64,000 nt of DNA from Echinococcus granulosus (GCF_000524195.1 NW_020170386.1:706105-770104), one strand, 5' to 3'. Shown: positions 1 through 14,200, counted from the stretch's first letter. Numbers and translations are program-made. Notes: generated from the letters alone by a model not told the origin.

Positions 1-434
1 CATGATAGTTACGAATTGATAAGAATTAAAAACGCTATTATTAGGCCATGAAGGCATGCAGAGTTGAAATTTTAACAGTTTATCCTCTGGAAGGCATAAA
101 TATATTACTAAATTTTTTTAGGCCATTATACCAAACTTTGCATTATTGCCGAAAATATTACTGCCTCTCATTAAAGTAATTTTAAAAATTACTTTGCTTT
201 TGTTTAAAATCACTCCATATATGGGTCAAAAAACACTTAAATAAATTTTTTCCGCCATTGATGCGACAAAGATGGCCCCTATTTACACCTACATGTTTTT
301 ACTTTCGTCAGACTCGCTCTGCTCCTCATATTTTGCAAAGACAATTGTTTGTGTGAACATGCCTTTCCAAATCCAAATTCCCGAAAAATCCCCTCAATGT
401 AACGCCATGTGTTACGAGGGATGAAGCAATTTCA

Positions 435-627
435 TGTGGCGTCCCGAGACTCCCTGAAGAAGAAAGAAGACACAATACTCGGGCAGAATATATTCAGCGC
501 AGAGAAGGTGTCTGGGTATTGGCATGGCCCAAAAGGCCAGCCCACCCAGTGAGGTACAAGGGGGCTAATTCAAAGTACAAAAGTGGCGCCTCACCAATGC
601 CGAGGGATAAACCACTATCGTATTACT
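435..627 (+). repeat. LTR-like dispersed repeat, copy 1
   Basis: This is the first of three related copies in the window. It starts TGTGGCGTCCCGAGAC and contains ACTCGGGCAGAATATATTCA and GCGCCTCACCAATGCC. It ends near ATCGTATTAC, where the final A of the expected TTACA is replaced by T. Copies 2 and 3 match it over the full length with scattered substitutions and small indels. Confidence 0.8.
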
Positions 628-1386
628 TTCATTATATTCTTGCTCTTTTTTAATCCTAAAATGTTTTGAAAAAAATTTGGTGTCGAACGAGGCTCGTGAA
701 TCCTCTCTTTCTGTTTCTTGTACTATTCACACAACCAAATTGGCTTGATTTCGACGTGTTTATTGGGGCAACTGAATGGGGAATACTAGTACTGGGTTTA
801 GCAGAGTGAGGATCCTCAACCGCTCCCAGACTTGCGAGAGGTTAATTCTGCCCTGGGATTCAAGTCGTATTCCCGCCTCCTCCCCGAAAGTAACATTAAA
901 GCAATATAAGTATTGCAATGGCCCATTTAAAGATTTTTTATGGTCCAAAGATATTGCTTAATCCAATTTTACTTGGGGCTGTGGGACTATTTCTATGATC
1001 CCAGCTGCAAAAATACCCCATTTTGAACACTACCAATTGAGATAAATGTCATCTGCTGATCCACACGTGGTTTCCAGATATGGTGCACCATGCAAGGCGA
1101 GATGATTTCGTCGAGCACCCTTTAAATGACGCCCAAATCCCGGCAGACTGTTATGGTGACGTTATTTGTATGAATGTTGTTAAAACCCAATTTTCTGCAA
1201 TGCACAATTCTGGGCTCTCCTATATAACTCTCCACGGCTTTAATTATCTGCATTAAATGCCAACATGTATAATAACTTTTAAACTTTTCTGATTAAACAA
1301 AATGTTTGCGAATTTAGTTGCGGTATGCCTACTGTTGTCGCCACAGCAGCGCACTGAAGCTTTTAAAAAGTTCATATTAGCTATGC

Positions 1387-1583
1387 TGTAGCGTTCAGAG
1401 ACTTCCCTTAAGTCAAAAGAAGACCAATACTCGGGCAGAATATAAATTCAGCGCAGAGAAGGTGTCTTGGCTAATGGAATGGCCTGAAGGCCAGCATACC
1501 AAGCTAGGTACAAGAAGGCTAATTCAGAGTACAGAAAAGTGGCGCCTCACCAATACCGATGGATAAACCATCATTGTATTACA
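1387..1583 (+). repeat. LTR-like dispersed repeat, copy 2
   Basis: Full-length relative of the repeat at 435, in the same orientation. It begins TGTAGCGTTCAGAGACTTCC and ends TTGTATTACA, so its ends are TGTA...TACA, a short terminal inverted repeat of the TG...CA kind that bounds LTRs. It has small indels against copies 1 and 3. Confidence 0.8.
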
Positions 1584-2245
1584 ATGCGAAAGAGGCAGAT
1601 GGGGTATTAGTGATGTACAGCTGGGATAGAAAGCTACAGGTTTAGAGACATTTATGGTCCCCAAAGCCGCAACTACTCACATTTCTGCAAAAGAACCCCG
1701 TATTGCAACGTACCGAACAGTCGGGCGGTTACAAGCGGGGACGAAATACCACTGCATAAAAGTAATACAGCCTACGGGTACTGAAAAGCCCAGATTTTTG
1801 CTGTAGAGAAGAGGCTTCAGCAGCAGAGTCAAAGCAACAAGGTAATCTAGCACAGAAATCGCATGTGCCATAAACGTAGTATATTCTAACATACATTAAT
1901 AAATGGGAATAATTAACAAGGGACGATGCATCATTGCACCTCAGGTCGTATCTTAAAACCAAAAGCTACTTTATCAAAGTTCATTTACCCTTACCACTTT
2001 TCCCAAAAAACTCCTCCACCCTTATTTTACTGATTTTTCCTAATGCATCATTTTTTGAAATAAAAAAATAGCCCTTATTTCTGTTCTGGTATTTAAATGT
2101 CGATCACGCAAGAATAATTTTGTAATTGCTTTTTAAACTTAACTAATTAATATTATCTGAATTCTTTATTAATTGTTCCTTGATATTGCAAATCATTTGC
2201 ACTGCCGCGGCGCTTCATTCGAAAGTGTCAACACAAGACTGTCAG

Positions 2246-5200
2246 ATGGTCGGTGGCGCGACTCCTCTATATTACCCAAATTCCTGTGAAATCAACCACA
2301 TAAAAGCCTCAGAGATCCTAAAAAGACGCCAAATTAGGATCGTTCAGGTTCGCCGGTCCATTTTATTAACTTAGCAGGTTCGTCGTTTGTCGAAGATCCA
2401 TTCCGCAGTAGCTAGAAACATGTATCAGAGAAAGAAATTGGAGCATCTAGATTGTGAAAATCGACGTCTACAGAGACAGCAGATGCTTGAAGACTTTGCA
2501 TTACTCCAAAGTAAACAAAGTGCACTTAATAACATTATGGATAGCTTTGGATATGGCCACAGGATTGCCTCTTCTTGGGTAATTGATGGACTTGATTGTA
2601 TTAAATACGAATTATCCTTAAATTTGGTTGCACAAGTGTGGATCTGCTTTTGCACTTCCTAATACATGACTAGTTGGTACTGTGGTAGTACCTCCTGGCA
2701 CTCACTAATCCTTAATTTGTTTACAATTAACGGATATTGATCAGTATTCATTTGCATACACTCAGTTATTTGTCATTTTAATGACAAAAATTAGCTAGGC
2801 TTTCTACTTGTCTTTTAGTAAATACTGACTTTTTTGAATGTATTTTCCCGTCCACTAAAGAGGAAGTCGGTTTATACTATCGGTATTTTTTCCGCAATAT
2901 TTCAAAAATGGCACTCCGACATTCCTTTTGTTGAGGTTAATTTTGTTCTACATCTTATGTACTGTGACGAATCGCATGGGGATTATTATCGAGGGCACAA
3001 TGTTAAAATTGGATTTTTTCGGTCGCATTACTGCTGTGTGTGTACAACTGCTTTAACGGATTTAGAAGGATCCAATGATTGAGGAGCAGAAACGACTCTC
3101 TACCATGAGGGTCGTTGCGAAAAAGCGTTTTGATGAGGCGTATACGGACTTGTTGGTGACTCGGGCACGGTCATTACGAGAGGCAGAGATGCGGCATCAC
3201 TTCCGTGAGACCGCCCGAGCGGCCGAGCAAGCAAGAGCGGCGGCCGTCGCGGCCCTCCCACCGCCTTCATGTGACCCTCTTGACCCTCATCTTAATCCGA
3301 ATGGTGATGCCTGCACCCGTTGCTTAAGTGAGCTCATGCAAAATACTATTTGTCTAGTTGGGAGTATCTTCACAGGTAGGTATTTATCGTTTAGGTGAGG
3401 TCCACAAGGAGTGCCACTTGGTAGTGGATGCGAACCGGGTGCCACTGGGGTCTGGAAACTGGGGAAGAGAAAGGGCAAAGAAATCAGAGAAGAGAAGTGG
3501 ATTGCTGGGCGGGGGAGTGATGGCTGGGGAGGCCCAGTGCGGATTGAATGTTTGCCACTTAGACTCGAGCTGTGCGACTGGAGCTGCGAATGACGATGCA
3601 TTCACCACCGCAGCAGCCGAGAACGCCCGCGCCGATCTCGCCCACCGACGCACTCTCCGTCTTGCCACCGAGGCTGCGCTCAAGTCGCGTATCCGAGCAC
3701 AACTTGCTCTCAAACGGTGTGCTCACGCATCTTACTCCCTCTTAGCATTCCATGTGTCTACTTATATGCCTTACTAGGCTATAGTGATAGCTTAAAATCT
3801 AGGAAGGGTTATTTAATACTACTGTATTCTGTCAAGTTCAGTAGGTTGACCTGTGGTTTGGCAACCATTTTGGTCTGTAGTGATATGCATATTGCCAGGA
3901 ATTATACAATTTAAATGAAATAACTCGACTCACCTTCACTAGTAGAGACTTTTTCACAACTCCAGAACCCATGCAATGCAGGAGTATGAGCTGTTGACGC
4001 AACATCCGGACCCTGTTCCTGTAGGCGGATTGAGGATTGATCAAAGCATTCATATCCACGATGGATCATCATTCGTGGAGCGGCCACTACCAAGCTCATC
4101 TGATGAAAAACCTATAGTACGTCCGTTTTACCAAATAAACTCCCCTTACCGCCTTTTAAGCCAATCACTGTGTTTTCATTGCGGATTGATTGTATTAGTA
4201 GCTCTATTGTGCCTCAAATTCGCCTTTATAGGGTTTTCTCTCCAGATGGTTCACTTGTATTTATGTCAACCCTCAATCGTTTAGTTTGCAAAAATATCGG
4301 GGAATGTTTAACGTTGCATCGGAATTCATGACACTGCCCCGCGAATGTTTCTGTATTATAACCACTCTTTTCTAGCATAGTTATTATACACGTATTTACT
4401 GGATTTATTTCTGGAATACGTGCAGCCAGATACCCAATGCACTACCCTTATGCATCCGAGCCCAGACCTCTCGGGCCTGGGACCTGGTGAGCGCGCCGGT
4501 TTGCCACCCCTGGCACTCTCTCCCCGCCAGAGCCTCATCGCCCAGCCTCTTCTTTCGCCGCACCCCGCCTCTGATAGCTCACAGACACTGATCTTTCGCA
4601 AAAGGTCTCTCATTCTTCCCCTCTCTATCGCGACTATCCGTCCCAATCCCCACACTTTAATGGCAAAGATTTTCTGCCCTAGTGACTCTTCGGAGGCGAC
4701 AGGCCTGGACTCGACAGGAACAAATGCACTGAATGCGTTTAAACCTCTGGAAGTTCATTTCAACGTCAACAAAGTTCCAGATTTAGAATCTTACTGCGTC
4801 TCCGGAGTAAATAATATTCTATCATCTACCGAATTGAGTGAAATTACTTCGTTTGACCGCATAAAGATGCAACTGGAGTACGCGTCTCCTTTTCGTAAAT
4901 TGGCGCCTATTTGCATCTAATGAAATGATTCTTTATTTGCAGCTCCGAAGTCGAAAATATAGATAAGGCGATACGGGAGTTGCGCGAAACGTTTAATAAG
5001 AGCATTCTTTCTAGGCGGTCAGCACAGGGTATTGAAGTGAATTTAACGCGAATCAGTCCACCATCCACTTCTTCCGATTCGGTGACAATTCATCCGCAGT
5101 CTCCTTTGGAGGTCATCGACGTGGTAATGCATCTCTGAAACGTCTAACTTAAGTTTTTTTTAAATTTTTGCGGTCAACTGACATGTTTTGCTATTAGCAC

Positions 5201-8200
5201 ACAATTGCTCAATTCTCTACCATTTAGATATGCGGCAGTGGGTTGCGCCAACTCAAATGTAATTTGCCTGCTTTGAAATGTTACATCATTTAGTCAATTT
5301 TACTTTTAGTCTCTATTGAGTTACTTCCATGGAATGTCATATTGATGAGTTAGGGAAATTTTAAGACCTGGCATTCCCAAGACTGAAGGCAACTTGTTGT
5401 TCCTAGGTGCTACTGGTAAATAACTAATCGTAAAATCGTTGACCCATTTAAAACTACATACCATTATCCCATTTCTGGTGCCTCACGCGTGTTTTTGAGT
5501 GCTTGGTTTGTGATATTTCGCAATGTTATGTTTCTTTTTTAATTCGGATGCACATCCGGTCGTCTTTTTTCCCAAATTTCACTCAATGTATAGAGCGTGG
5601 CATCATCTAACGTTTGCTTGCAAACGTTTGTTTAGTAGTCGTTTGTAGGTCCGGTTTATTGCAGGGATATCAATGTTATTTATCTCGATTGGCTTCTTTC
5701 ACCTAATGCGAAATAGTGGGAGTCCTCTTTTCATTTAAAATTAAGCAACCTGGGACGACGACGATGACGGGAGTGACACAAGATAGAACACTATACCGCA
5801 CTGAGAACCGGCCCTCTGGTTTCATCGACGGCAGGATTGGTACGGATATGAGAGGAACAAAGTGTCAGATGATTTGTAACAATTTTGATGCATTGAAGGA
5901 AAGCGTCGAAAGTGGACATTATACTTCACATATGGTATGTTTCATTAAACTTCGATATGCGTCTGGTTTGAGTTTGAGGAGTTAAAACAGCTATAGCATT
6001 TATTCGTGACCGCAAATGTCCGTGCATTCTGTCCCATGCATTGGGTTGTAATGTGTGCTTGCTTTTGAAAGTTACATCAGAAGCACTCAGGGATAGGAAG
6101 GCGATATGACTTCTTCCTCATCCTACGTATTCCCTTAACATGCCACTTCTTCAGATGATGACGGTCACCTTTTCTTGGCAATACATAATCGCATGCAAAA
6201 TAGAATGGACAGGTGGGAAGCAAATGGGAGATAGGAGCGGAGGTGACTGGGACCAGGTTTTTCTGGCTTTTAGCGATGAAGAGTTTCATCAGCGTGGAAT
6301 GCGCAACAGGCTTGTCTCGTTGAGGACGGCCTTTAGAATGATTATGGCTTGTAGAGATGCTTATTTTAACGAATGTTGCAAGAGGCTCTGGGGGCGTTTA
6401 ACTGCTATTATCAAAAAAATAATGCGCGAACTTAGTTTATAACAGCTAGACTTCCCATGTGCAGCATCGTAATGCTCTTTGTGTTGAATATCAATATCAC
6501 ATGCTACAGCCTCCCAGCGAGTGTTTAAATACCCTATGTAAACGTTTATTTTTATTTACAATTTTGTATTGTAAATACGATACTTGCTGCCTTTGCATAA
6601 ACCATTCAAGTTTAAGCAATCAGTGTATTCTGCTCTATATATTGAGTTCAAGTAAACTTATTTTTGGGCGTTTCAACAAAGCTGTCACTTGTGGATGTGC
6701 GATCGAACGAAAAGGGTAAAGAGAAGCAGTCACCGAGTCCTACGGCGCCAATAATTATTTCCCCTTCTCCCGTTCCTCTTCTAATCACGGAAACAGGCGC
6801 GTTTACGTTAGCAAAGTCGGGCACTGGGGCTAAGCCTTTCGCTGTAGTGGAGTCACTGCGAAGGCGTGCACGGGAGTTGATTTTGCGGCAAACGGAATGC
6901 ATCCGTGCCAGTAATGCGGAAAACCATGCCTCTGCCTGTGAAACGCCTGGGCAACTACCCCATTGCTTCATCAGTTTGGCTCATGGGGATGATGCAGATC
7001 TCCAAAGTCTCTCATTACCGGCTAAAACCCCAATCTTCAGTCCTGTAAAGGTATGTCATGTGTAACGCTTCGCTGCCTCCTACTTAGGCAGGTTTTTACT
7101 CTCGATGGTCATTCGCTCTCAGCTTTCACATAATTTGGATGATGCCACTTCGCTTACATTGAGCACTCCTCCATTAAACTCCTGCCGTTCCTGGGCGCAG
7201 CCGATGATGAGTCCCGCCTCCGACTTATTCCCAAGTCTGCAAAGGCTCTCTCCCCTAAGTCAAATATTGCTATCGACGCCAAGCAGCTACGCCATGCCGT
7301 CCTCCTCTACCTCCACGCCCGTCGCCGCGGCCGATCAGACTACCATCTCGTCTAAAATCAGCCTCACTGGCGCCTGCCTATTAGGTCGTTCATTTTGTGG
7401 TGATGTTATGTTCACTAAACATGATCTCAGTTTTTTGACGGTACCGTTTCCATTTGTGTATATTTAAGGCATTATCAGGCTTGTTTTGCAGTAGAACTGG
7501 TGACATTCCATTTTTACACACCACTCCGGCATTAGCGCCGAATTTAGTTTTAGTTCAATAAGTTTGTCGAAAGTGCTGTATTTTCTGGCATTAGTCTAAG
7601 ATAGGAAGCTTTATAGTGGAATAGCCTGGTTTTAAATAACAGGTCATGTAATGAACATTCCCATCGTAGGTTAATTTTCATTATGTTAGCTTTTAAGGAA
7701 GCAGGAGATGATGACGTGGATTTGTTTACGGGGACAATTGGGGATTTCGTGGTAAGGAAGAAGGAACTTCTTCGACATTATCTCAAGGTTTGTTAGAAAA
7801 ACTAAACGAAAGATATCTATGTAAGTAGACTGATTTTATCTGTTTTTCCGTCTCATTTCTAGCAATTGTTAGAAACCTACCGCATGAAGTCTGAGATTTC
7901 GACATTGCACTGCAGTGGGACTTATTTATCACCAACATCTACCTCACAAATCCGCCTGATTAACAACGTTGTCTCCAAATCTACTGATCGAATATCACCT
8001 GTTTGTCCTAATCAGTATAATAACAATTTCAAGCCTCGGAATACACTCCCTTCCGATGAGACCTTAGGTCCCAACCCCCCCAAACCTTTGGAAAGAGATG
8101 TTTTTAGTCGTCAAAGCCCCCCATGCTCTGACTCTGACTTATTGCAGGGGTGTTTCAAACGCCGCTTTTGTGAACAAAATGAGATTTTGAAGCCTATTAA

Positions 8201-11200
8201 CCATTCCGTACATAGCTCCGCCTCCACTCCCCATGCGAAAGAACATTCTGTCAGTCACTTGAATAGAAATGACTCAGGAGATGCTTTGTCATCTACTTTT
8301 TTCCCACGTTTTGTCACCTCTTCAAGTTCTGCCTTAGAAATATCGTGCGATAGCTCCTCTGGTCGTCCATTAAATCAATTCAGTGTACTTTCCTGTCAAA
8401 CCCTACCGATCTCTTTAACGAGTACTGACACAGAAAAAAACTTCAAGTCATCGGCTTCAATGAGGCAGAAATTCACCATCACTGAATCGGCCTCAGGCAC
8501 ACTTGGGACACATCGTCAAAGCTCGCCTGTGAATCATCTTCCTAGTCAGTCTGGATTCATTCGTCTCCAAGCTCCAGAAGCTGCAAAGGAATATATTGTT
8601 TATGACAGTTCACCATTGCATCAAGAGGGCAAGACTGACTCCATAAAAACATATTTGGGTGCTGATTTACTACAAGTTCCAGTACAGAACCAGTTAGCCA
8701 ACAAAACTGTAAGTACTTGACAACGTTGATTTTTTATTTGATAGGGAAGGGGAGTATTTTAGTAACTGTAGTATTTGTCTGATCATCAGTTTTTATATAG
8801 AAGGCCTGTTCATCTTTCAAGCTTTTAAAGTGTAGGAACCAAGTACTTACTGTTAATTGATATCGTAATGCATTTGCTACTCTCATGTGTGCCAATTTTT
8901 TGTAACTAAATTGTTAGTTGTATTTTTGATGCCAAAGTAATGTCATCGTAATGCTTTCTTAAAATGAGTGGCCTAAAAACCTATTCAACTATGCTTTGCA
9001 CATTTTTTATGTCGATATTACACAAAGTGTTTCTATAACAGTTTTTGTACCAGTCCTTGATACAACAAAACATCTAAAGATGATTACTTTGCTTCCCCAC
9101 TTAAGGTTGTTAGAAGTGAATTAATTTCAGGCGCACCTTCTCAACCCCGGAGCAATGAATCAGCCGTCTTTTCATGTGCGTCTCGAGCACTTTCAACGAA
9201 TTTGCTCAACTTTCCTACTTTTTCAACTGCCCCAGACGCTACCTGTGAAACAACCAGTTCAAATCCTTTCTTGAAACCGACACCAATCCACCTTACTTCC
9301 TCACCATCGTCGGCACAAAATTGTATCTGGTTTCAGAGAATAAAATACAGCCTTCAATCCATCGCCACCGGCTTAGAAGATAAGATGAACTCCCAGATAA
9401 TTTCCAACGCCTCGATACCGACAGACAGTACTCCAAATTCTTCCAGCCGTCCTTCGAACCAATTTAGTTGTTTGTCATCTCAATCGCCTTGTTTTCCGGC
9501 TGAAGTACCTTTTGTTTCGGAACTAGAGGCTTCACAGGAGCCCATTCCGTATAAGCCAGTAGCTCCGTCTGTAACGTCAGGTGGAAGTGCGACTACTACT
9601 TTGCATGCCCTCCGAAGTGGTCTCTCCATTGGCTCTGGAAACGAGTTCAAAGAATCGCATGTACAACCGTCGGGTGACGTCTCAGTCGGAACGCTGAATA
9701 TTGTGAAGGGTGAACGACATACTTCCGCTAGCACGCTTGCTCGTCTTCGCGGCGACGTCATGGCAGACGAGTCCTCTTCCCCCCTCTCCAGTGATCTCTC
9801 TTCTATCATAACTACCAACAACAACGCTTCACCCCTTCGTCAGTCGAATGATCTAATGAATGGGGAGAAAGAGCCACCACCAGGTACTTTGTTAAATAGT
9901 CATAGTTTGCCCATGAGGCCACCTTTCAAGATTAGGATGCTGCTGCATCCCCCTAAGTCACCCTCAGTTGATCTGGACACATGCAGTTCGGCCAGACTCC
10001 AGTTAGAACGAGTTTCACGCGGAGTTGGCACAAGTTCTGTGTCGACTCTCATGCGTTTACAATCAGAGTCTATTCTGCCAACGCCAATCTCTGACACTAA
10101 TAGGAAATCAACTCTCTTGGCTAGATTTGAATTGACTAATCCATCAAAATCGCTTCCAGTTGTTAATCGATGTGATGACATAGAGCTGATCGGAAGTGAC
10201 AGTACTATGAGTGCTCATCCTCTCGAAAATCCAACCTTCTACTCATTGACAACATACTGCAATGCTGGTGGGGGCCGTATCACACCGTCGTACAACGCTA
10301 ACGCCGTAAGTTTTGCAGTGAATCCACAAATTAACTCCTAAACTTCATCTTACCGGAGTGATTCCATGTCAGTTGTCCGAGTCGACAGACAAAAAATGTG
10401 GGACTAGGTCGAGAAACCAATCAACTGAAACGTACTGTGAAACCTGTGCCTCCATCGATATGAGTTCGTCTCCTTCCGTATCACTCCACTCCTTTTTGGA
10501 CAACGAAGCCTGCGTGGAGTCATCCGCGGAGCAGAATCGAAACGGGGAGGGAATTTTTCACGTAGGGAGGACGTTCACCGTCCAAACCCACTTCTTTAAT
10601 GCCCCCTCTCCCTCAGGGGGTGTCATTCATCAGACTCGTCGTTTCTCCTATTCTCCTCTGGTCCCAAGTGAAACTCCTCTCATTTCCATTAGACTTGAAC
10701 CTCCTTCAACGAACAATGTTCTCGAGGTAGTTAGCTACTCATGCGCTGGAATCCTCTGACTTTATGCTAAATTAGTATAGCCTGTCCCATTTATTTACTT
10801 TCACTTTTTCACTAAACAGGTAACTATATTGTAAAATAGGTTTATTCGTATCACTACCTAAGAAGTTTAACTTTTAGAATAATGAGTTTGATAGCATGTT
10901 TAAGTTTGATTCTCGATTGTACAATGGTAGACCGCACTTGGTTGAATGTTGTAGGAGTCGGAGACAGTAGTACAGACACTACTATCGGCAGATCAAAAGG
11001 AAGAGCACGATGTCGCCGCAGCATCTGCTTTTGCAATGCTACCTGCTGTGAAGGTAGACACGAGAAAATCAGCTTTCAGTGGGTTGATTAGTTCCGAAGA
11101 AAGAAGTAATATTGTATCTTCCAGAATATCAGTCGGTTCTAAATCGATTGATGTAAAGGCGTCTAGTATGATGTCGGACACTGTGAAAGTGGGCAGCATG

Positions 11201-14200
11201 AAGTCAGCTGCCCCAGAGGCGGATACTAGGGGGGCAAACAATGCAAAAGCAATCGTCTTGGAATCAGTTGACGCAAAAGTCGGCAGCAAGGAGGTTGGTA
11301 ACGCGGAAACAACTAGTGCTAAGTCAGTCGGTGCAAATACGGTTTCTGGAGATGCGGTTGGGAGGAAAGCAAGCGAAGCAAAGGTTATCCTCCAGAAACT
11401 GGCCGATGAAAGACCAATTGCAATGAAGCCAGCTATCATGGGACCGGAGGGTGTGGAAGCCAATGGCGGGGGCGCAGGCGCTATAGCATTGGTCAGTGGG
11501 AAAACAGCCGATGCGAGAGGAGCTGATGCAAAACCAATAGGTGTAAAGATAACTGATGAGGCACCCACTTATGTGAAATACGTTGGTTTAAAATCACTCG
11601 GCGGGGAAGTATTTGTTATGCCTTCAGCTGGTGCAACGACTGCACCTGCCATTGAATTAACCAGTACAAAGAAGGCGAATGCGAAGGTAGCCACAGGAGA
11701 GTCTTTCATTCCGAAAAGTAGTGCCACGAAGTCAGCTTCTGTACTATCAGTTGGCGTTAGATCGGGTTTTGTGGAATCACCTTCTGCTGAGGCAAGCGGC
11801 ACGGAAGCAAAACATTCGGGGCCGACTAGTGTGAAACTGTTTATAGCCAAATCAATCAACAGGGAGTCACTGGCTGCTGTTTCAGTCACTGCGACGAATG
11901 TTGGTGAAAAGGGACTTCTCACTGAATCTATCACTGCCAACGTAAAGAGTGCTTCTATTGCAAATTTGACTGATTTGGAAGCAGCTGAGATGCAAGCATT
12001 CAGCATAAAGGCGTCTGCTCTTGAAACGTCTGATCAAAATGGAATTCCTTTTGAACCTGCTGCCGCAAGAATAAGCGTTGCGAAATCAAATTCACCTGAG
12101 CCCTATATGACAGAGTTAGCAAGACCGAAAGTGAGCGGTCCTAGTTTACTTGCTGCGGATTCAGGCAGCACGAGATTAGCCAGTGCGGAAACAACAGATA
12201 TTGAGCAAAATCTTGACTCTCCACTCTCACATCAGCCAGACGGGACTGTCATTTACGCCGTGGCTACTCCCCGTGATCTCCCCGCCTACCTAACTGCCGA
12301 CACTGCTGCTACCATAGCCAGAATGCGGAAGGTGCAGGAGGAATTAGAGGTAAGTTAGCTAGATTTAGTTGTCATTTCTCATCCGTAATACTACTGCCAG
12401 ATTGATGGCTGGTCCGTTGTCGATTTTGGCACTAGATCCCTCTACCTTAATTTTAATTAATCCTTTTAGTGCTCGCAATACCGTGTTTTAGTTATTTATT
12501 CCTATCTCTCCACCTGATGCTAAGAATTTCTTTGTTAGCGAAAAGGATCTAATTCACTTCCAAATCCGAGAACAAGACTCCTGGCGGGTCTACAGGAGGA
12601 ATTATCCGTACCTCCTGATGATCTATCCTCGACACGAAGCTTTATTCGTAAGGAGTCGTCAATCACCTTCCAAGTAACGCTTCCCTCTCTTACTCGCGAT
12701 CAGAGTGAACGTAATGGCTCGTCTCTACCTCAAGAGACTAGTTATCCTCGGAATCCCGTCAAGTGCGCATTCACTTTTCCGATTCCTATCATTCAGTTTC
12801 CAGTTTTGCGTTAAGTACGGCTTTCGGGCTTTACTCACTCCATTTTACACAACCTTGGATAAGCTTATGCCACTTTATACAATCGGAAAGTAACAGGTAT
12901 TCCGGTGAAAGCTAACAAGGTTCTATTTATGTTTTTCGTTCTTTATTCAACAGGCAAAGAAGCTAGATTTATTGAAATGCTGAACGAGCTGAATGTTAGC
13001 TTATTCAAAAATGGCAGAAGATACTGCAGTGCGACTATGGTTAAAATTTATTCTGGTAAATACTTAGCTTTTTATCTGAAATTTTCACTCTAGTTTCGCG
13101 ACATTTGGTGTATGTCTGGGATTACGTTTATTAACGTTATCATGAAACAACCCAATGTCACCAATAAGTGCAACCTGCATTCAAACTCGAATGATGGATG
13201 CACTTGTTGTTCCTACTTTCTAGAACTAACTCTCCAAACAGCTGAATGTTCACTGCCTTGCATTGCTTTTATCAGTAAATTGACGTGCGCCACCTGAGAA
13301 ACAAACATGCATTTAGTTTTCTCGATTTTGTAACTTATGAATTTGAATAACAGAAATTTGCGGAAATAACGCATGCGATGTTTAGTTGTATGCTGCGTTT
13401 TTAGAAGCTCCGCGGTTATTGGTCAGAGAAAAGGGACTGAACCTTCGGGATCGAGATCACCTGCCACTGCTGCAAGCAGACGGTTAGTCGAAGCATAGCA
13501 TTGAAAATTAAGTACGCTCCACATTTGAAGACGAGTCAATGCCTTAAAAAATCACAGAAACAACATGTACGCAAAAGTAGGCTATGATCGATTATTTCCT
13601 GTTTATATCAACTCCGCAATCCACTCTACCATTAGAAAGATTGGTGCATTTGCCACGAACCCGTCAGATTAAGCCTGCTCATGGGCGTTTTCATGTTTTT
13701 TGCTGCGCATTGGGAACCATGTTTCAGGGCGAAGACTTCACTTTCCACGAGAAAGCGAAAGTGCAGCTCGCGGCCCCGCAAACGCTCGGAGTAGGTGTTT
13801 TCAACTTGTCTTTTTCTTTTAGTGATTTTAAGTCGAAACGGAAGTCGGATTTGCAAGTTAATGCTACATAGTTTTCGGTCCCAGCCGTCTCTTTTCCATA
13901 TTATTAGTAATGAAGTCAAGGTCTCGCTTTTATAGATGTTTATGGCACGAATGGCATGCCTCTGTCACTTATTTGTAAAAGCAAATCAAACTTATAGTGT
14001 TTTCTAAACTACATTATATGTTTCACCAAATCCGGTGCTTTTCTGCAAACAAAATCATAACTGTCTTGTTATTTTATCAGACCCGCCGTGAGTGGTGAAA
14101 TATTATCAGCCAATTTTCCGTTCGGGCGTTTTTATCTGCGGAAACCGGGTTCGAAGCAGTGTAGTGACAGCAAGGGGACCTCTCATCAAAACTTCGTGAG

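Larger units (their letters stand above)
435..1583 (+). mobile_element. Possible miniature LTR element (TRIM-like)
   Basis: Two direct repeats of about 195 bp with TG...CA-like ends flank about 760 bp that has no substantial ORF. That is the layout of a non-autonomous terminal-repeat retrotransposon in miniature; such elements are known from taeniid tapeworms. I could not identify a convincing tRNA primer-binding site, polypurine tract or target-site duplication. Two independent solo insertions are equally possible. Confidence 0.3.
1..2245. other. Intergenic region with LTR-like repeats
   Basis: No exon with convincing coding character was found here. The region is AT-rich and holds two direct copies of a ~195 bp repeat (435-627 and 1387-1583). 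A shorter diverged similarity also links about 960-1035 (GGGACTATTTCTATGATCCC, then CAGCTGCAAAAATACCCC) with about 1640-1710 (GAGACATTTATGGTCCCC, then a similar GCAA/ACCCC stretch). That suggests the sequence between and after the repeats is itself repeated. The short ORFs here look like chance openings. Confidence 0.6.

Noticed and set aside
6077..6442. Overlapping ORFs on both strands between two CEP295-like exons
   Set aside because: The + frame (FSDEEFHQRGMRN...) looks somewhat protein-like, but skipping it keeps phase 0 between the flanking exons and I found no clean acceptor and donor for it.
9480..10181. Minus-strand ORFs of 114 and 93 aa inside the 1200-bp exon
   Set aside because: Shadows of the sense frame; no splice partners and no recognisable motif.
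10993..12006. Two long minus-strand ORFs (191 and 145 aa) opposite the CEP295-like repeat exon
   Set aside because: They mirror a compositionally biased sense exon and have hydrophobic, repetitive content with no family likeness. The sense strand has splice sites and phase agreement.
12674..12953. Ending the CEP295-like exon at the stronger donor GTAACG (12674)
   Set aside because: Joining there to the next acceptor gives an immediate stop, whereas the GTTATC donor at 12741 keeps the frame to the end of the gene.
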